The translations under genes and the position numbers were made by a program. This document shows positions 16,369 through 26,615 of a stretch of DNA of 32,927 nucleotides, in pieces (the stretch's first letter is position 1; every line of letters starts with the position of its first letter). This DNA is from Bdellovibrionales bacterium (GTDB lineage: Bacteria; Bdellovibrionota; UBA2428): positions 1 to 32,927 of the forward strand of contig JAFEAR010000028.1 of NCBI GenBank assembly GCA_018266335.1. The letters are read 5' to 3'. Under the pieces are notes generated by a model. It searched no databases. It was not told where the DNA came from and worked only from the letters and a program-made list of their open reading frames with translations.

Positions 16369-17864
16369 TAGCAGCCCATCAGCAGCGCCTTCACTCTTCG
16401 TCTCCAAATCGCCATTAACTCTTGGGATCGTTTACTAGCCACCTGAGGCTTGAACTCCACTTGTACAAGATTCTTCGAGATAAACTCTTTTTCGTTTTTC
16501 ACCAATCCGCACCCCAATGCCGCCATATAAGCCGCTCCGCGGGCCGTTGATTCAATATCCTGCGGTCGCTGAATTCGAACGCCGGTAATATCGGACTGAA
16601 ACTGCATAAGGATTGAATTGAGCGAGGCCCCTCCGTCTACGCGCAATCGCTTAATTCCAATTTTTGCATCCCCACGGAGGCTAACTAAAAGCTCGCCCAC
16701 CGAAAAAGCAATTCCCTCCAAGCAAGCACGCGCAATGTGCGCCTTCGTGGTGCCCCGAGTAAGCCCGCCCAAAACTCCGCGCGCGAGCGGAGCCCAGTAA
16801 GGAGAGCCCAGCCCGCTCAACGCGGGAATAAAGAAAGCTCCGTCGGTATCTTTTACCTGAGCTGCCAACGATTCAATTTCGGAACTCTTCTCGACGAGTT
16901 TAAGCCCATCGCGCAGCCATTGCACCGCGGCCCCCGCAATGAAAACCGACCCCTCAAGAGCATAGGTTGTTTTGCCGTTAATTCTCCAGGCAACCGTGGA
17001 TAATCCGTTTTTGCTTTTCTTTGCTTGGCTGCCGGTGTTCATGAGCAAAAAAGCTCCGGTACCATAAGTAACTTTTGCATCGCCAGAGGAGAAACATTCT
17101 TGCCCAAAGAGCGCAGCCTGTTGGTCGCCCAAAACTCCATGGATAGGAATTCCATCCGGTAAAAAAGAAAGTCCTCGAGTAACGGCAAATTTTGCATTGG
17201 AAGACAAAATCTGCGGCAAAATTCCGCTTGGAACGTTCAGGGTCTTAAGACAATGTTCGCTCCAAACTTGCCTTTTCAAATCCATGAGCATTGTGCGAGA
17301 TGCATTAGTAACGTCGGTTACATGCGCGGCGGCGCCCGAGAGCTTGGCAATAAGAAACGTGTCCATGGTTCCAAAGCGAGCGCCTCCGGAGCGAGCTAGC
17401 TTTTTTATTCCCGAATCATTGTCCAAAACCCATTTAAGCTTGGTGCCCGAAAAGTAGGGGTCCAGAACCAGCCCCGTTATTGAGGCCATTTTTCTTCCCG
17501 CGGCGCTACGTTGCAATTTTTCACAAATATTTGCGGAGCGGCGACACTGCCAAACAATGGCCTTTCGAAGGGGTTGCAGATTTTCCGCACGCCACAGTCC
17601 AAAAGTTTCACGCTGATTCGTTATTCCTATCGCCGAAATTTTGTCGGCGGAAAACGCAGGATGCTCTTGCGCTTTCGCCAGCGACATAAGAACCGCGTTC
17701 TCAACGGAATCCCAAATTTCGCCTAAATCGTGTTCCACCCATCCCGGCTCCGGATAGTACTGGGGAAAAGTTTTTTGCCCTACAGAAATAACGCGAAAAG
17801 CTTCGTCATAGATAATCGCGCGGGTAGAAGTGGTTCCCTGATCAATCGAAAGAATAAACGCCAT
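16365..17864 (-). CDS. glpK: Glycerol kinase
   Basis: Phosphorylates glycerol to glycerol 3-phosphate in the cytoplasm (FGGY family). It begins FILSIDQGTTSTRAIIYD, the phosphate-binding start. WVEHDLGEIWDSV, GITNQRETFGLW and the ATPase block TYGTGAFLLMNTG follow, and the second FGGY signature is in the last third. The 499 residues are standard. No ribosome site close to the ATG is obvious. It starts 31 bases after radA and is the last gene of the minus-strand run. The partners glpF and glpD are not present, so its presence after radA looks positional. Confidence 0.95.
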   Translation of the reverse strand: MAFILSIDQGTTSTRAIIYDEAFRVISVGQKTFPQYYPEPGWVEHDLGEIWDSVENAVLMSLAKAQEHPAFSADKISAIGITNQRETFGLWRAENLQPLRKAIVWQCRRSANICEKLQRSAAGRKMASITGLVLDPYFSGTKLKWVLDNDSGIKKLARSGGARFGTMDTFLIAKLSGAAAHVTDVTNASRTMLMDLKRQVWSEHCLKTLNVPSGILPQILSSNAKFAVTRGLSFLPDGIPIHGVLGDQQAALFGQECFSSGDAKVTYGTGAFLLMNTGSQAKKSKNGLSTVAWRINGKTTYALEGSVFIAGAAVQWLRDGLKLVEKSSEIESLAAQVKDTDGAFFIPALSGLGSPYWAPLARGVLGGLTRGTTKAHIARACLEGIAFSVGELLVSLRGDAKIGIKRLRVDGGASLNSILMQFQSDITGVRIQRPQDIESTARGAAYMAALGCGLVKNEKEFISKNLVQVEFKPQVASKRSQELMAIWRRRVKALLMGCY

Positions 17865-17895
17865 TCACGGCATATTAGGCCTTATCCGAAGCGGC

Positions 17896-19287
17896 TCAAA
17901 GATCCTTCAGGATATTTTGTACTTCACCGATATCTCGAGCAACGTAAATTTTCACTCCGGTAACTTCTTTAGCGTCGCGCTCGCAGGCCTTCGGAATAAT
18001 CGCCTTACGTAACCCAACGGTTTTTGCTTCGTTCAGGCGAGCCCCCAAACCCGAAACCGACCGAAGTTCTCCACCCAATCCAACTTCCCCCACTAAAATA
18101 ACATCGGCCGGAATGGGCTTATTCGTCACCGCCGAAACTAATGAAAAGAGAATGGGTAAGTCAGAGGCGGGTTCCTCGATGCGGGCGCCGTTGGCCACCT
18201 TGCAATACACATCCTGATCCGAAAGGGTGATTCCCAGCCGCTTTTCAATAATTGCAAGCAAGACGGAGACCCGGTTTTGATCCACCCCCTGTACGGTACG
18301 CCGCGGATATCCGGCGTAACATTTTTGAGTGAGTGCCTGAACTTCCGTAAGAAAAGGACGCGATCCTTCCAAATGAGCCACCACTGCCGATCCCGCCATT
18401 CCCAAAGACCGTTCCGCTAAAAAGCGGGCCGAAGGGTTAAGAACTTCCGCCATTCCCTTGGACGTCATTTCAAAAACGGCCAGCTCGTGGGTAGCACCGA
18501 AACGATTTTTCTGGCCGCGCAACATGCGATAACCACCGTTCGCGGCCATTTCAAAATAAAAAACCCCATCTACCATGTGCTCTAAAAGCCGCGGCCCCGC
18601 AATTTGCCCTTCCTTTGTCACGTGTCCAACAAGGAGAGTGATGATGCCGGTGTTTTTTGAGAGATTGAGAAAGGACTGCGTAATTTCTCGAACTTGCGAA
18701 ACTGTTCCCGCCGAACTTTCAATGGCATCGCTCGACAACGTTTGCACCGAGTCCACCACAACTAAGTGGGGACGAGCTTTGTCGGCCGCACCCAGGGCTT
18801 CGTCGAGAGAAGACGTCGATAAAAAAAGTAGGTTGTCCGACAGGGGAATATCTAATCGCTTGGCGCGCGCAGCAACCTGAGAAGCAGACTCTTCGCCGCT
18901 CACATACAAGCACCGGGTTCCCCGCGAGGCTAAGCTGCCAATGAGCTGCAAAAGCAAAGTCGATTTCCCAATACCCGGCTCGCCACCGAAAAGCAGAATG
19001 GAGCCCTCGACCAATCCTCCACCTAAAACACGATCCGTTTCGGAAAAGCCCGTATGAATACGCTCCGCCGAATCCACTTTGATCGAATCCATGGAATGAA
19101 GGGGGCGAGGTTCCGCGGCCGTCGCTGGGCGGGTGTTGACCCCGATGCTTTTAGCCGATGAAGAGGGTGAAATTTTTTGTTCGACCAGCGTATTCCACTG
19201 ACCGCACTCACGACAACGCCCCTCCCACCGAGTGGAAGAGGCGCCACATTCAGAACAAACAAAAGCGGTAGCGGCTTTTTTTGCCAT
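17896..19287 (-). CDS. radA: DNA repair protein RadA
   Basis: RadA (Sms) is a RecA-like ATPase helicase that helps branch migration in recombination repair. All parts are visible. A four-Cys zinc finger, C11/C14 and C25/C28, lies in FVCSECGASSTRWEGRC. The Walker A GGEPGIGKST is at 101-110, the RadA-specific KNRFG at 259-263, and a Lon-protease-like C-terminal domain covers about 285-463 without an evident protease dyad. The 463 residues are normal. It lies 13 bases after the atpC stop in the same direction, so it may be read through from the ATP synthase operon. Confidence 0.96.
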   Translation of the reverse strand: MAKKAATAFVCSECGASSTRWEGRCRECGQWNTLVEQKISPSSSAKSIGVNTRPATAAEPRPLHSMDSIKVDSAERIHTGFSETDRVLGGGLVEGSILLFGGEPGIGKSTLLLQLIGSLASRGTRCLYVSGEESASQVAARAKRLDIPLSDNLLFLSTSSLDEALGAADKARPHLVVVDSVQTLSSDAIESSAGTVSQVREITQSFLNLSKNTGIITLLVGHVTKEGQIAGPRLLEHMVDGVFYFEMAANGGYRMLRGQKNRFGATHELAVFEMTSKGMAEVLNPSARFLAERSLGMAGSAVVAHLEGSRPFLTEVQALTQKCYAGYPRRTVQGVDQNRVSVLLAIIEKRLGITLSDQDVYCKVANGARIEEPASDLPILFSLVSAVTNKPIPADVILVGEVGLGGELRSVSGLGARLNEAKTVGLRKAIIPKACERDAKEVTGVKIYVARDIGEVQNILKDL

Positions 19288-19300
19288 ACCGCCGATTACT

Positions 19301-19705
19301 TTAACTCTCTCCTGCGGCCGAGATACGCGCGGTAGCCCGCTGCAACTTCAGCTGATATTTGCGGAAGTTATCGTCGTCCAAACCACCTTGCTCAAGTTTT
19401 TGCTTAGCAAGTTCTTCGGCATTCTTGGCTCGCTTCAGATCAATTTCAGATTGAAGCTCGGCCACATCCGCCAACACGGTTACTTGTTGGTCAAAAATTT
19501 CCAACAGCCCAGTAGAGACCGTTGCCTTTTTCCAACCCGCATCCGTTTTCCACCGCACCATCCCCGTCATTACTTCCGTAACGAAGTTTGCGTGATTCGG
19601 CAGAATATCGAGTTCGCCTTTGAATCCAGGAACAAAAATTTCCTGGATGTTCTCGCGCTCGATCAGCTTACGCTGCGGCGTTAAAATAGTGAGCGTCAAT
19701 CCCAT
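19301..19705 (-). CDS. atpC: ATP synthase F1 epsilon subunit
   Basis: Central-stalk subunit that couples rotation and can inhibit ATPase activity. The 134-residue protein has the N-terminal beta-sandwich (LTLTILTPQRKL, PGFKGELDILPNHANF) and a C-terminal two-helix region from about residue 88 with alternating charged residues. The ATG is five bases after the atpD stop, and an AGAGG in the atpD end could act as ribosome site. It closes the atp gene set, with radA immediately behind. Confidence 0.94.
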   Translation of the reverse strand: MGLTLTILTPQRKLIERENIQEIFVPGFKGELDILPNHANFVTEVMTGMVRWKTDAGWKKATVSTGLLEIFDQQVTVLADVAELQSEIDLKRAKNAEELAKQKLEQGGLDDDNFRKYQLKLQRATARISAAGES

Positions 19706-19710
19706 GAAAA

Positions 19711-21141
<1,431 letters not shown>

Positions 21142-22083
21142 TTAACCTTTCATCGCTTCTGCGCCGCCAATGATTTCCATTAGCTCTTTGGTAATGTTTG
21201 CTTGCCGCAGTCGGTTCGCCTGCAAAGTCAGTCCCGAAATCATTTCGCTCGCGTTACGAGTTGCGTTGTCCATAGCCGTCATACGCGCACCGAATTCGGA
21301 CGCGAGACTTTCGGCACAGACGCGATAAATTTGGGTCTTAACTTGGTTGGGCAAAAGTGCGCCCAAAATTTCTTTGCGGCCGGGCTCATAAATAAACGGA
21401 GCGCCCGCCGGCGCCGCCACCGACCCCAACTCGATGGTGATCGGCAAAATCTGTTTCACTTCCGGCGTCTGCGTAAGCGCCGATTTAAAGTTAGTGAAAC
21501 AAATTTCAACTTTGTCGAACTCGCCGGACATAAATTTTTCTACAAAGTACTGAGAGATGACGTTCGATTTTGCGACCGAAAAACGTCCAGCCCAGAACTC
21601 TGCAAAATAATGTCCCTTAACTCCGCGGCGATTGAAGAAGTCGTATCCGCGACGCCCCAAAAAGAAAGTGCTGACTTCTACACCCGGACTTGCGGCAAGC
21701 TCTTTGTAGTAGCGATAGGAATAACGCAAGATGTTCGAGTTGTAAGCACCGCAAAGACCGCGGTCCGAACTCAAAACAATCAGTGCAATTTTATGCCTGG
21801 TTTCGGATGACTCCGAGGCCACGTTCCCAGCCTTCAAAAGCGGGTGGAGCTTGGACAACATTTGAGTCTTTTTGTTGTCTTCGAGCGAGGAGTAGGACTC
21901 CATAATTTCGCCGACAACTCGACCCGTTAGGCTCTCGAGCTTTTCGGCATAGGGACGAGCACCCGCGATGGCCTGTTGGGCCCGGCGAAGTTTACTCGCC
22001 GAGACCATCTTCATCGCCTTGGTGATCTGTTGCGTGTTTTTAACGCTCGAGATCCGTCGCCGAATGTCTTTTAGTGAAGCCAC
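21142..22083 (-). CDS. atpG: ATP synthase F1 gamma subunit
   Basis: Rotor shaft of F1. The N-terminal helix starts ASLKDIRRRISSVKNTQQ and carries the TKAMKMVSASKLRRAQ block. The C-terminal helix holds NATRNASEMI and ends near ELMEIIGGAEAM, so both coiled-coil ends are intact. At 313 residues it is about 20-25 longer than many bacterial gammas, with the additional length in the globular middle. The start codon is GTG at 22083, with AAGGAG about 12 bases upstream. It lies 21 bases after atpA. Confidence 0.96.
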   Translation of the reverse strand: MASLKDIRRRISSVKNTQQITKAMKMVSASKLRRAQQAIAGARPYAEKLESLTGRVVGEIMESYSSLEDNKKTQMLSKLHPLLKAGNVASESSETRHKIALIVLSSDRGLCGAYNSNILRYSYRYYKELAASPGVEVSTFFLGRRGYDFFNRRGVKGHYFAEFWAGRFSVAKSNVISQYFVEKFMSGEFDKVEICFTNFKSALTQTPEVKQILPITIELGSVAAPAGAPFIYEPGRKEILGALLPNQVKTQIYRVCAESLASEFGARMTAMDNATRNASEMISGLTLQANRLRQANITKELMEIIGGAEAMKG

Positions 22084-22104
22084 GTTTTGTTCGAGCTCCT
22101 TTAA

Positions 22105-23622
22105 TTAAGCCTGAGCCAAAAACTGGTTGTTAAATTCTTTGAGCAAAGCAATGAGTGCTGGCTTCGTTTTATCGTCCAAAGCCTTGCTTTCCGCCATGCC
22201 CGAGATTAACGACTGACCGCGAGTATCAACGAAGTTAAGCAATTGCTCCTCGTAAGCAGCCATTTTTTCGGCCGGAACCGAGTCCGTATACCCTTGCGTC
22301 ACGGCGAAAATCAGAATGACCTGCTTTTCAACGGGCATCGGAACATACTGTCCCTGCTTCAAAACTTCGCGCAAACGAATGCCGCGGTTCAATTGCTTCT
22401 GAGTGGCCGCATCAAGATCCGAACCGAAGGCCGCGAAAGCCGCCAACTCACGGAACTGGGCCAATTCAAGACGCAGCGGACCTGCTACGGTTTTCATTGC
22501 CTTCGTTTGAGCCGAGCCACCCACGCGACTCACGGAGAGACCTGCGTTTACGGCGGGGCGAACACCGGCAAAGAAAAGATCCGTTTCTAAGAAGATTTGA
22601 CCGTCCGTAATCGAGATTACGTTTGTAGGAATGTAAGCCGAAACGTCGCCCGCCTGAGTTTCAATGATCGGCAGCGCGGTCAGAGAGCCTCCGCCCATAT
22701 CTGCACTCAATTTAGCAGCACGCTCCAACAAGCGGCTGTGGAGGTAGAACACGTCGCCAGGATAAGCTTCGCGACCGGGAGGACGACGAAGCAACAGCGA
22801 CAGCTGACGGTAGGCTTGCGCTTGTTTGGTCAAATCGTCATAAACGATGAGCGCATGTTTACCGGTATCACGGTACCACTCGCCAATCGTCACACCCGCG
22901 TAGGGGGCAATGAATTGCATCGGGGCTGCTTCGGAAGCACCAGCACAAACAATCGTAGTGTATTCCATCGCACCAGCAGCGCGCAGTTTTTCCACAACTT
23001 GAGCAACGGTCGACTGCTTCTGACCGATAGCGACGTAAATACAAAATACGCCTTTGCCTTTTTGGTTAATAATAGTGTCGATCGCGACAGCGGTTTTACC
23101 CGTTTGACGGTCGCCAATGATCAACTCACGCTGGCCGCGGCCAATGGGAATCAGGGCGTCGATAATTTTCAGACCCGTTTGGAGCGGCTGGTTAACCGGA
23201 GCGCGCTTCACGATGCCAGGAGCTTTCGTTTCTACAACGCGATATTCTTTGGTGTTGATGGGGCCCTTGCCATCGATAGGCAGGCCAAGTGCGTTCACTA
23301 CGCGACCCGCCATAGCCTCACCAACAGGAACCTGAAGAATTTTTCCGGTTCTCTTAACCGTGTCGCCTTCTTTAATTTCTGCGTCAGAACCGAAGATAGC
23401 CACACCTACGTTGTCTTCTTCTAAGTTCAAAGCGAGCCCAAAAAGGCCTCCGGGCATTTCCACCATCTCACCGGCAAGGCAGTTTTGCAGACCGTGAACA
23501 CGAGCAACCCCGTCACCTACCGACAAAACGGTTCCAGTTTCGCTAACTTCAAGACGCGTCTCGAAATCGGAAATCTGCTTCCGGATAATAGAACTAATTT
23601 CTTCGGCTTTAAGCTGTTGCAT
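22105..23622 (-). CDS. atpA: ATP synthase F1 alpha subunit
   Basis: Non-catalytic nucleotide-binding subunit of F1. The P-loop GDRQTGKTA is at 170-178. The beta-barrel start ([17 protein letters not shown]), the VDALIPIG-type region and the C-terminal helices are complete over 505 residues. The gene starts inside the end of atpH (14-base overlap), with AGGAGG about 12 bases before the ATG. Confidence 0.98.
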   Translation of the reverse strand: MQQLKAEEISSIIRKQISDFETRLEVSETGTVLSVGDGVARVHGLQNCLAGEMVEMPGGLFGLALNLEEDNVGVAIFGSDAEIKEGDTVKRTGKILQVPVGEAMAGRVVNALGLPIDGKGPINTKEYRVVETKAPGIVKRAPVNQPLQTGLKIIDALIPIGRGQRELIIGDRQTGKTAVAIDTIINQKGKGVFCIYVAIGQKQSTVAQVVEKLRAAGAMEYTTIVCAGASEAAPMQFIAPYAGVTIGEWYRDTGKHALIVYDDLTKQAQAYRQLSLLLRRPPGREAYPGDVFYLHSRLLERAAKLSADMGGGSLTALPIIETQAGDVSAYIPTNVISITDGQIFLETDLFFAGVRPAVNAGLSVSRVGGSAQTKAMKTVAGPLRLELAQFRELAAFAAFGSDLDAATQKQLNRGIRLREVLKQGQYVPMPVEKQVILIFAVTQGYTDSVPAEKMAAYEEQLLNFVDTRGQSLISGMAESKALDDKTKPALIALLKEFNNQFLAQA

Positions 23623-24175
23623 GAGTTAACGAATCCTCCTTCAGAAGATATTTTCCGAGGTTATTAAGATGTGTCTTTAAAGTTCCATCGAAGGTCTTCC
23701 CACCGTAGGAAACTTTCATTCCCGCGAGAAGCTCTTTTGAAACCTTACTTACTACTTGGATTTTTTTGCCCGTCATTTTCTCAAAACGAGAAACGAGGTC
23801 TGTCTTTTGGGCATCAGAAAGGGGGAGAGCAGATTCAACCTGCAGCTCAATGACTCCCTTTTCAGTGAGCAAGCGAAGGCGGAAAAGCTCAGTAATGTCC
23901 CGAAGGGACGAGAAGCGCCCGGCACTTAGAATGCGAGTCAAAAACGCGCTCATGTGGCCATCCACCTGCATGACCTTCAAAATATCGGCCAAAACAGCGG
24001 CCTTTTTTTCCGAAGCAAACATGGGCGAAGACAGAAGCTTGTCGAGGTCGGCATTTTCCGAACCCAGACGAATCATCTCTTCCAAATTTTTTAGCCATTT
24101 TTCGGCCGTAGCTACGTCTTTGGCCGACTGCCAAAGAGCTGAAGAATAGCGTTTAGCGACCGCAAAGTTTTTCAT
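23609..24175 (-). CDS. atpH: ATP synthase F1 delta subunit
   Basis: Peripheral-stalk subunit that links the b dimer to the top of F1. Its 188 residues begin [15 protein letters not shown], the typical delta N-terminal helix with the RY..AL pattern. The protein ends with the conserved C-terminal block [21 protein letters not shown]. It overlaps atpF by four bases and atpA by 14, so stator and F1 subunits are coupled. Confidence 0.93.
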   Translation of the reverse strand: MKNFAVAKRYSSALWQSAKDVATAEKWLKNLEEMIRLGSENADLDKLLSSPMFASEKKAAVLADILKVMQVDGHMSAFLTRILSAGRFSSLRDITELFRLRLLTEKGVIELQVESALPLSDAQKTDLVSRFEKMTGKKIQVVSKVSKELLAGMKVSYGGKTFDGTLKTHLNNLGKYLLKEDSLTHATA

Positions 24176-24702
24176 GCGCCAGCTCCGTTCTTAGCTGCCG
24201 AAGGAACCTTTACTTCGGAAACAAACTTTTGCACCATGAACTCGTGAGTGTTTGAAGAAGAAGACGCCTCAGAAAAGCCTTTAAGCGTTTGTGTCATGGC
24301 TTCTTCCACAACTCGCTCGCGCAACTTGCGAATCGCCACTCGCGTCTCATCTTCGGCCGCAACCTTTGCATCCGAAAGAATTCGCTCTGCGGAAGTTTTA
24401 GCATCGGACAAGATCGACTGCGCAAGTTTTGCGCCTTCTTGTCTTACTTGAGTGAGAATTTGGTTTTTCATTTGATCGATTTGATCAAATTCTTTTTTTG
24501 CCTGACTCAATTCGCTCTGAACTTTTTCTAGTTCACGTTTCGATTCGGTAAGTTTTTTTGCCACCGCCTCAGAACGAGCACGAACCGCCATCGTCACGGC
24601 TTTTCGAGTACCGAAATAGCCAATGAGAATTACCACCAGCAAATTTGCCAGCTGAATAAGTTCCATCACTCCGGGACCTACGTGGTGCGCATGTTCTTCC
24701 AT
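24172..24702 (-). CDS. atpF: ATP synthase Fo b subunit
   Basis: Stator subunit with an N-terminal membrane segment (about residues 12-30, PGVMELIQLANLLVVILIGY) followed by a long charged coiled coil rich in Lys, Glu, Gln and Ala. The 176 residues are typical. It stands two bases after a second b-type gene, so the stator is probably a b/b' heterodimer. GGAG overlapping the preceding stop is five bases before the ATG. Confidence 0.88.
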   Translation of the reverse strand: MEEHAHHVGPGVMELIQLANLLVVILIGYFGTRKAVTMAVRARSEAVAKKLTESKRELEKVQSELSQAKKEFDQIDQMKNQILTQVRQEGAKLAQSILSDAKTSAERILSDAKVAAEDETRVAIRKLRERVVEEAMTQTLKGFSEASSSSNTHEFMVQKFVSEVKVPSAAKNGAGA

Positions 24703-24704
24703 GA

Positions 24705-25202
24705 CTACTCCGCTTCGGAAACAAGGGAGGCGCTAGCCCCCCGACTTGAAGACGTCGAGCTGCTCAAAACTTTGTCGACGATGGCCTTAGAAATTTTGGG
24801 AATCTCGCTCTCGAGCTTGGTCATTTCAGCCGCAACTTGCTGTGCGATCGAAGCGCGTGTTTTTTTGAGCTCCGCAGAAGCCGACTCCCGAGCAGCGTTC
24901 ACGATAGAACGCTGCTGTTCCACGGCTTTTCCACGAATTTCTAAAAAGTCGGCATTCGCTTGAATGCGTGATTCCTGAACCGAAATTTTTACTTTTTCAC
25001 GAAGACTTTCCAAGTCGCGGTGCAAATGGCCAGCTTTGGATTCACGGCCCTCCGTCCGCTTTTCGCGCTCGACGAGAGTTTTTGTGAGCTTATTCAGCGC
25101 CACAAAAGCGACGAAAAAGTATGTCGCCGTAAACATAATGAGCATCACGAAAAAACTTTCGTTGATGCCTAGCTGGTTCAACATCGAGAATAGAATGTTC
25201 AT
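24705..25202 (-). CDS. atpF': ATP synthase Fo b' subunit
   Basis: A second b-type stator subunit. One membrane segment (about 15-35 from the chosen start, ESFFVMLIMFTATYFFVAFV) is followed by a long helical charged region. A longer frame begins at a TTG (25244). I prefer the ATG at 25202, because the 14 extra residues are not hydrophobic or conserved-looking and the ATG places the membrane segment near the N-terminus, as usual. That gives 165 residues. It opens the atp gene set, 61 bases after the bactofilin stop. The subunit a and c genes are not here. Confidence 0.8.
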   Translation of the reverse strand: MNILFSMLNQLGINESFFVMLIMFTATYFFVAFVALNKLTKTLVEREKRTEGRESKAGHLHRDLESLREKVKISVQESRIQANADFLEIRGKAVEQQRSIVNAARESASAELKKTRASIAQQVAAEMTKLESEIPKISKAIVDKVLSSSTSSSRGASASLVSEAE

Positions 25203-25263
25203 AGGATGCGGCCCTAAACAACACTTTCCATTCTCTAGGGTCAATAGGTTTTCTGATTAAAAA
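25203..25263 (-). promoter_or_regulatory. Spacer between bactofilin and the atp genes, possible promoter
   Basis: This is the largest gap in the minus-strand cluster. Reading leftward it has a TTGACC (complement of 25239-25244) that would fit a -35 box. The hexamers 16-18 bases further are poor -10 matches (TTGTTT), so a promoter is only a suggestion. The gap might separate the par/bactofilin unit from the atp unit. Confidence 0.25.
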
Positions 25264-25267
25264 TCAG
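25253..25267 (-). repeat. Perfect 15-base inverted repeat at the bactofilin stop codon
   Basis: The stem CTGATT/AATCAG with a three-base A/T loop contains the bactofilin TGA stop. It is not followed by a T-run in the direction of transcription (AAAACC follows), so it lacks the shape of an intrinsic terminator. It could still act in mRNA processing or stability between the par and atp genes. Short A/T-rich hairpins also arise by chance. Confidence 0.35.
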
Positions 25268-25653
25268 GCGTTTTCGTTGGGAACCATTTGGGTAGTTCCG
25301 TCGAACATTCCACCCTCTTCGATTTTAAAAATCGGCGATTGGATGGATCCACGAACGTAGCCCGTGGTTTGAATTTCCACTCGGGAGGTGGCTCGTATTT
25401 GCCCCTCTACATAGCCCGCAACCACAACGGTGTCGGCATCGATTCGGGCTTCTACCCGCGATTCGGATCCAATAATGAGAGTGTCCCGGGTAAAGATGTC
25501 TCCGCGAAACTTGCCGTCAATTCGTACGACGCCTTCAAAAACTAATTTGCCGTCGAAAGAGGCCCCCTTACCAAGTAGGGCAGTAAATTCCGAGGGATTC
25601 GAGTGTCCGGAATCAGGCAAAAAACCCTCTTCCGGACCTTTAGAAGCGCTCAT
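25264..25653 (-). CDS. Bactofilin (polymer-forming cytoskeletal protein)
   Basis: Bactofilins form nucleotide-independent filaments from a right-handed beta-helix. This 129-residue protein has a short disordered N-terminus (about 1-25) and then the regular six-residue-turn pattern: FDGKLVFEGVVRIDGKFRGD, SRVEARIDADTVVVAGYVEG and SRVEIQTTGYVRGSI. A short polar tail follows. The length and pattern match the DUF583/bactofilin core. Its start overlaps the parB stop by four bases. In Myxococcus, bactofilins organise ParA and the parS region (established knowledge), so a role in origin positioning is a fair inference here. Confidence 0.93.
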   Translation of the reverse strand: MSASKGPEEGFLPDSGHSNPSEFTALLGKGASFDGKLVFEGVVRIDGKFRGDIFTRDTLIIGSESRVEARIDADTVVVAGYVEGQIRATSRVEIQTTGYVRGSIQSPIFKIEEGGMFDGTTQMVPNENA

Positions 25654-26615
25654 TGCGCTAAGGACCTCAACTGGTGAACGATTCGATGAAGCGAGTCGTC
25701 CCCGGTAAGGTAGATTTCAATGGTTCCTCGATCGGAACCACGAACGGCCACCTTGGTTCCGAAAATCCTGCGAAGCTCTTCTTCCAAGTTCGCATGCTTG
25801 TTGGAGATTGCCTCTTCAGCCTTGGAAGGGGCGGTCGCCGGAGAGGCAGAGGGAGTACCGGATTTAGACGAGCGAACGATTTGTTCGGCCTCGCGAACAG
25901 ACAGTCCGCGCAAAACGATAGTCTGAGCGACTTCTCCCATTTGGGCTTCGGAGGTCAAGGGAAGGAGGGTTCTGGCGTGTCCTTCGGAAATTTTTCCATC
26001 AGCCAGCAAGCGCTTCACGCTTTCGGGGAGCTTTAACAAGCGAAGCGTGTTGGCAACCCCAGCACGTGACAATCCCACGCGAGCCGCAAGTTGTTCTTGG
26101 GTCATGTTGTGGAGAGTCATAATGCGTTCATAGGCGGAAGCTAATTCCAGGGGAGAAAGCTGCTCTCGTTGGAGGTTCTCTACCAGACTAGCAAGATCGT
26201 CTTGAACGAGAGTAATTTTCTCATCGCGAATGATGGCCGGGATTTTTTCTAGTTGAGCCAAACCGGCGGCACGCCAGCGACGTTCGCCCGCGATAATTTC
26301 GAATCGTTCGCCCTTTTTGCGGACCACGATAGGCTGAACCAGCCCCTGTTCCTTTAAACTTTCGGATAGCTCTTGAAGGCGCTCTTCATTAAAAACTTTT
26401 CGGGGCTGGTCGGGGTTCGGATCGATGAGCTTGAGGTCCAGAATTTCTAAGCGCGGCCCGCTCTTTTCTTGTTCGACCTTTTGAGCAGCGGCGGCCGTCG
26501 TGGCCATCTGGGCCTTAAGGGCAGGGTTAATTAAAGCAGCTAACCCACGGCCGAGGGCCTTTTTAGGATCTCCATTTGCCGGGGTTACTTTATTAGGATC
26601 AGTCAGATTAGTCAT
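25650..26615 (-). CDS. parB: Chromosome partitioning protein ParB
   Basis: ParB binds parS, spreads as a CTP-dependent clamp and drives origin segregation with ParA. The N-terminus holds the ParA-stimulating string KKALGRGLAALI (18-29). The CTP-binding core has GERRWRAAG (110-118) and ENLQREQLSPLE (146-157). A helix-turn-helix follows near 170-195 (TQEQLAARVGLSRAGVANTLR), and the dimerisation end sits after a Ser/Ala/Pro-rich linker around 245-265. The 321 residues are somewhat above the usual 280-300 because of that linker and an Ala-rich stretch at 35-50. Four-base overlaps join it to parA and bactofilin. Two matching parS sites lie about 1 kb upstream. Confidence 0.96.
   Translation of the reverse strand: MTNLTDPNKVTPANGDPKKALGRGLAALINPALKAQMATTAAAAQKVEQEKSGPRLEILDLKLIDPNPDQPRKVFNEERLQELSESLKEQGLVQPIVVRKKGERFEIIAGERRWRAAGLAQLEKIPAIIRDEKITLVQDDLASLVENLQREQLSPLELASAYERIMTLHNMTQEQLAARVGLSRAGVANTLRLLKLPESVKRLLADGKISEGHARTLLPLTSEAQMGEVAQTIVLRGLSVREAEQIVRSSKSGTPSASPATAPSKAEEAISNKHANLEEELRRIFGTKVAVRGSDRGTIEIYLTGDDSLHRIVHQLRSLAQ

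Noticed and set aside
16994..17003. GTGGATAAT resembling a DnaA box
   Set aside because: Single imperfect match inside glpK, without a cluster or an AT-rich unwinding region; not an origin.
22597..23424. Plus-strand open frame of 275 codons opposite atpA
   Set aside because: Antisense to a clear atpA, with composition typical of shadow frames.
26055..26065. Other CACGTG sites (also near 6370, 6775, 15612, 18620) as further parS
   Set aside because: Only the central six bases match; the flanks are not palindromic and do not fit the 16-base consensus.
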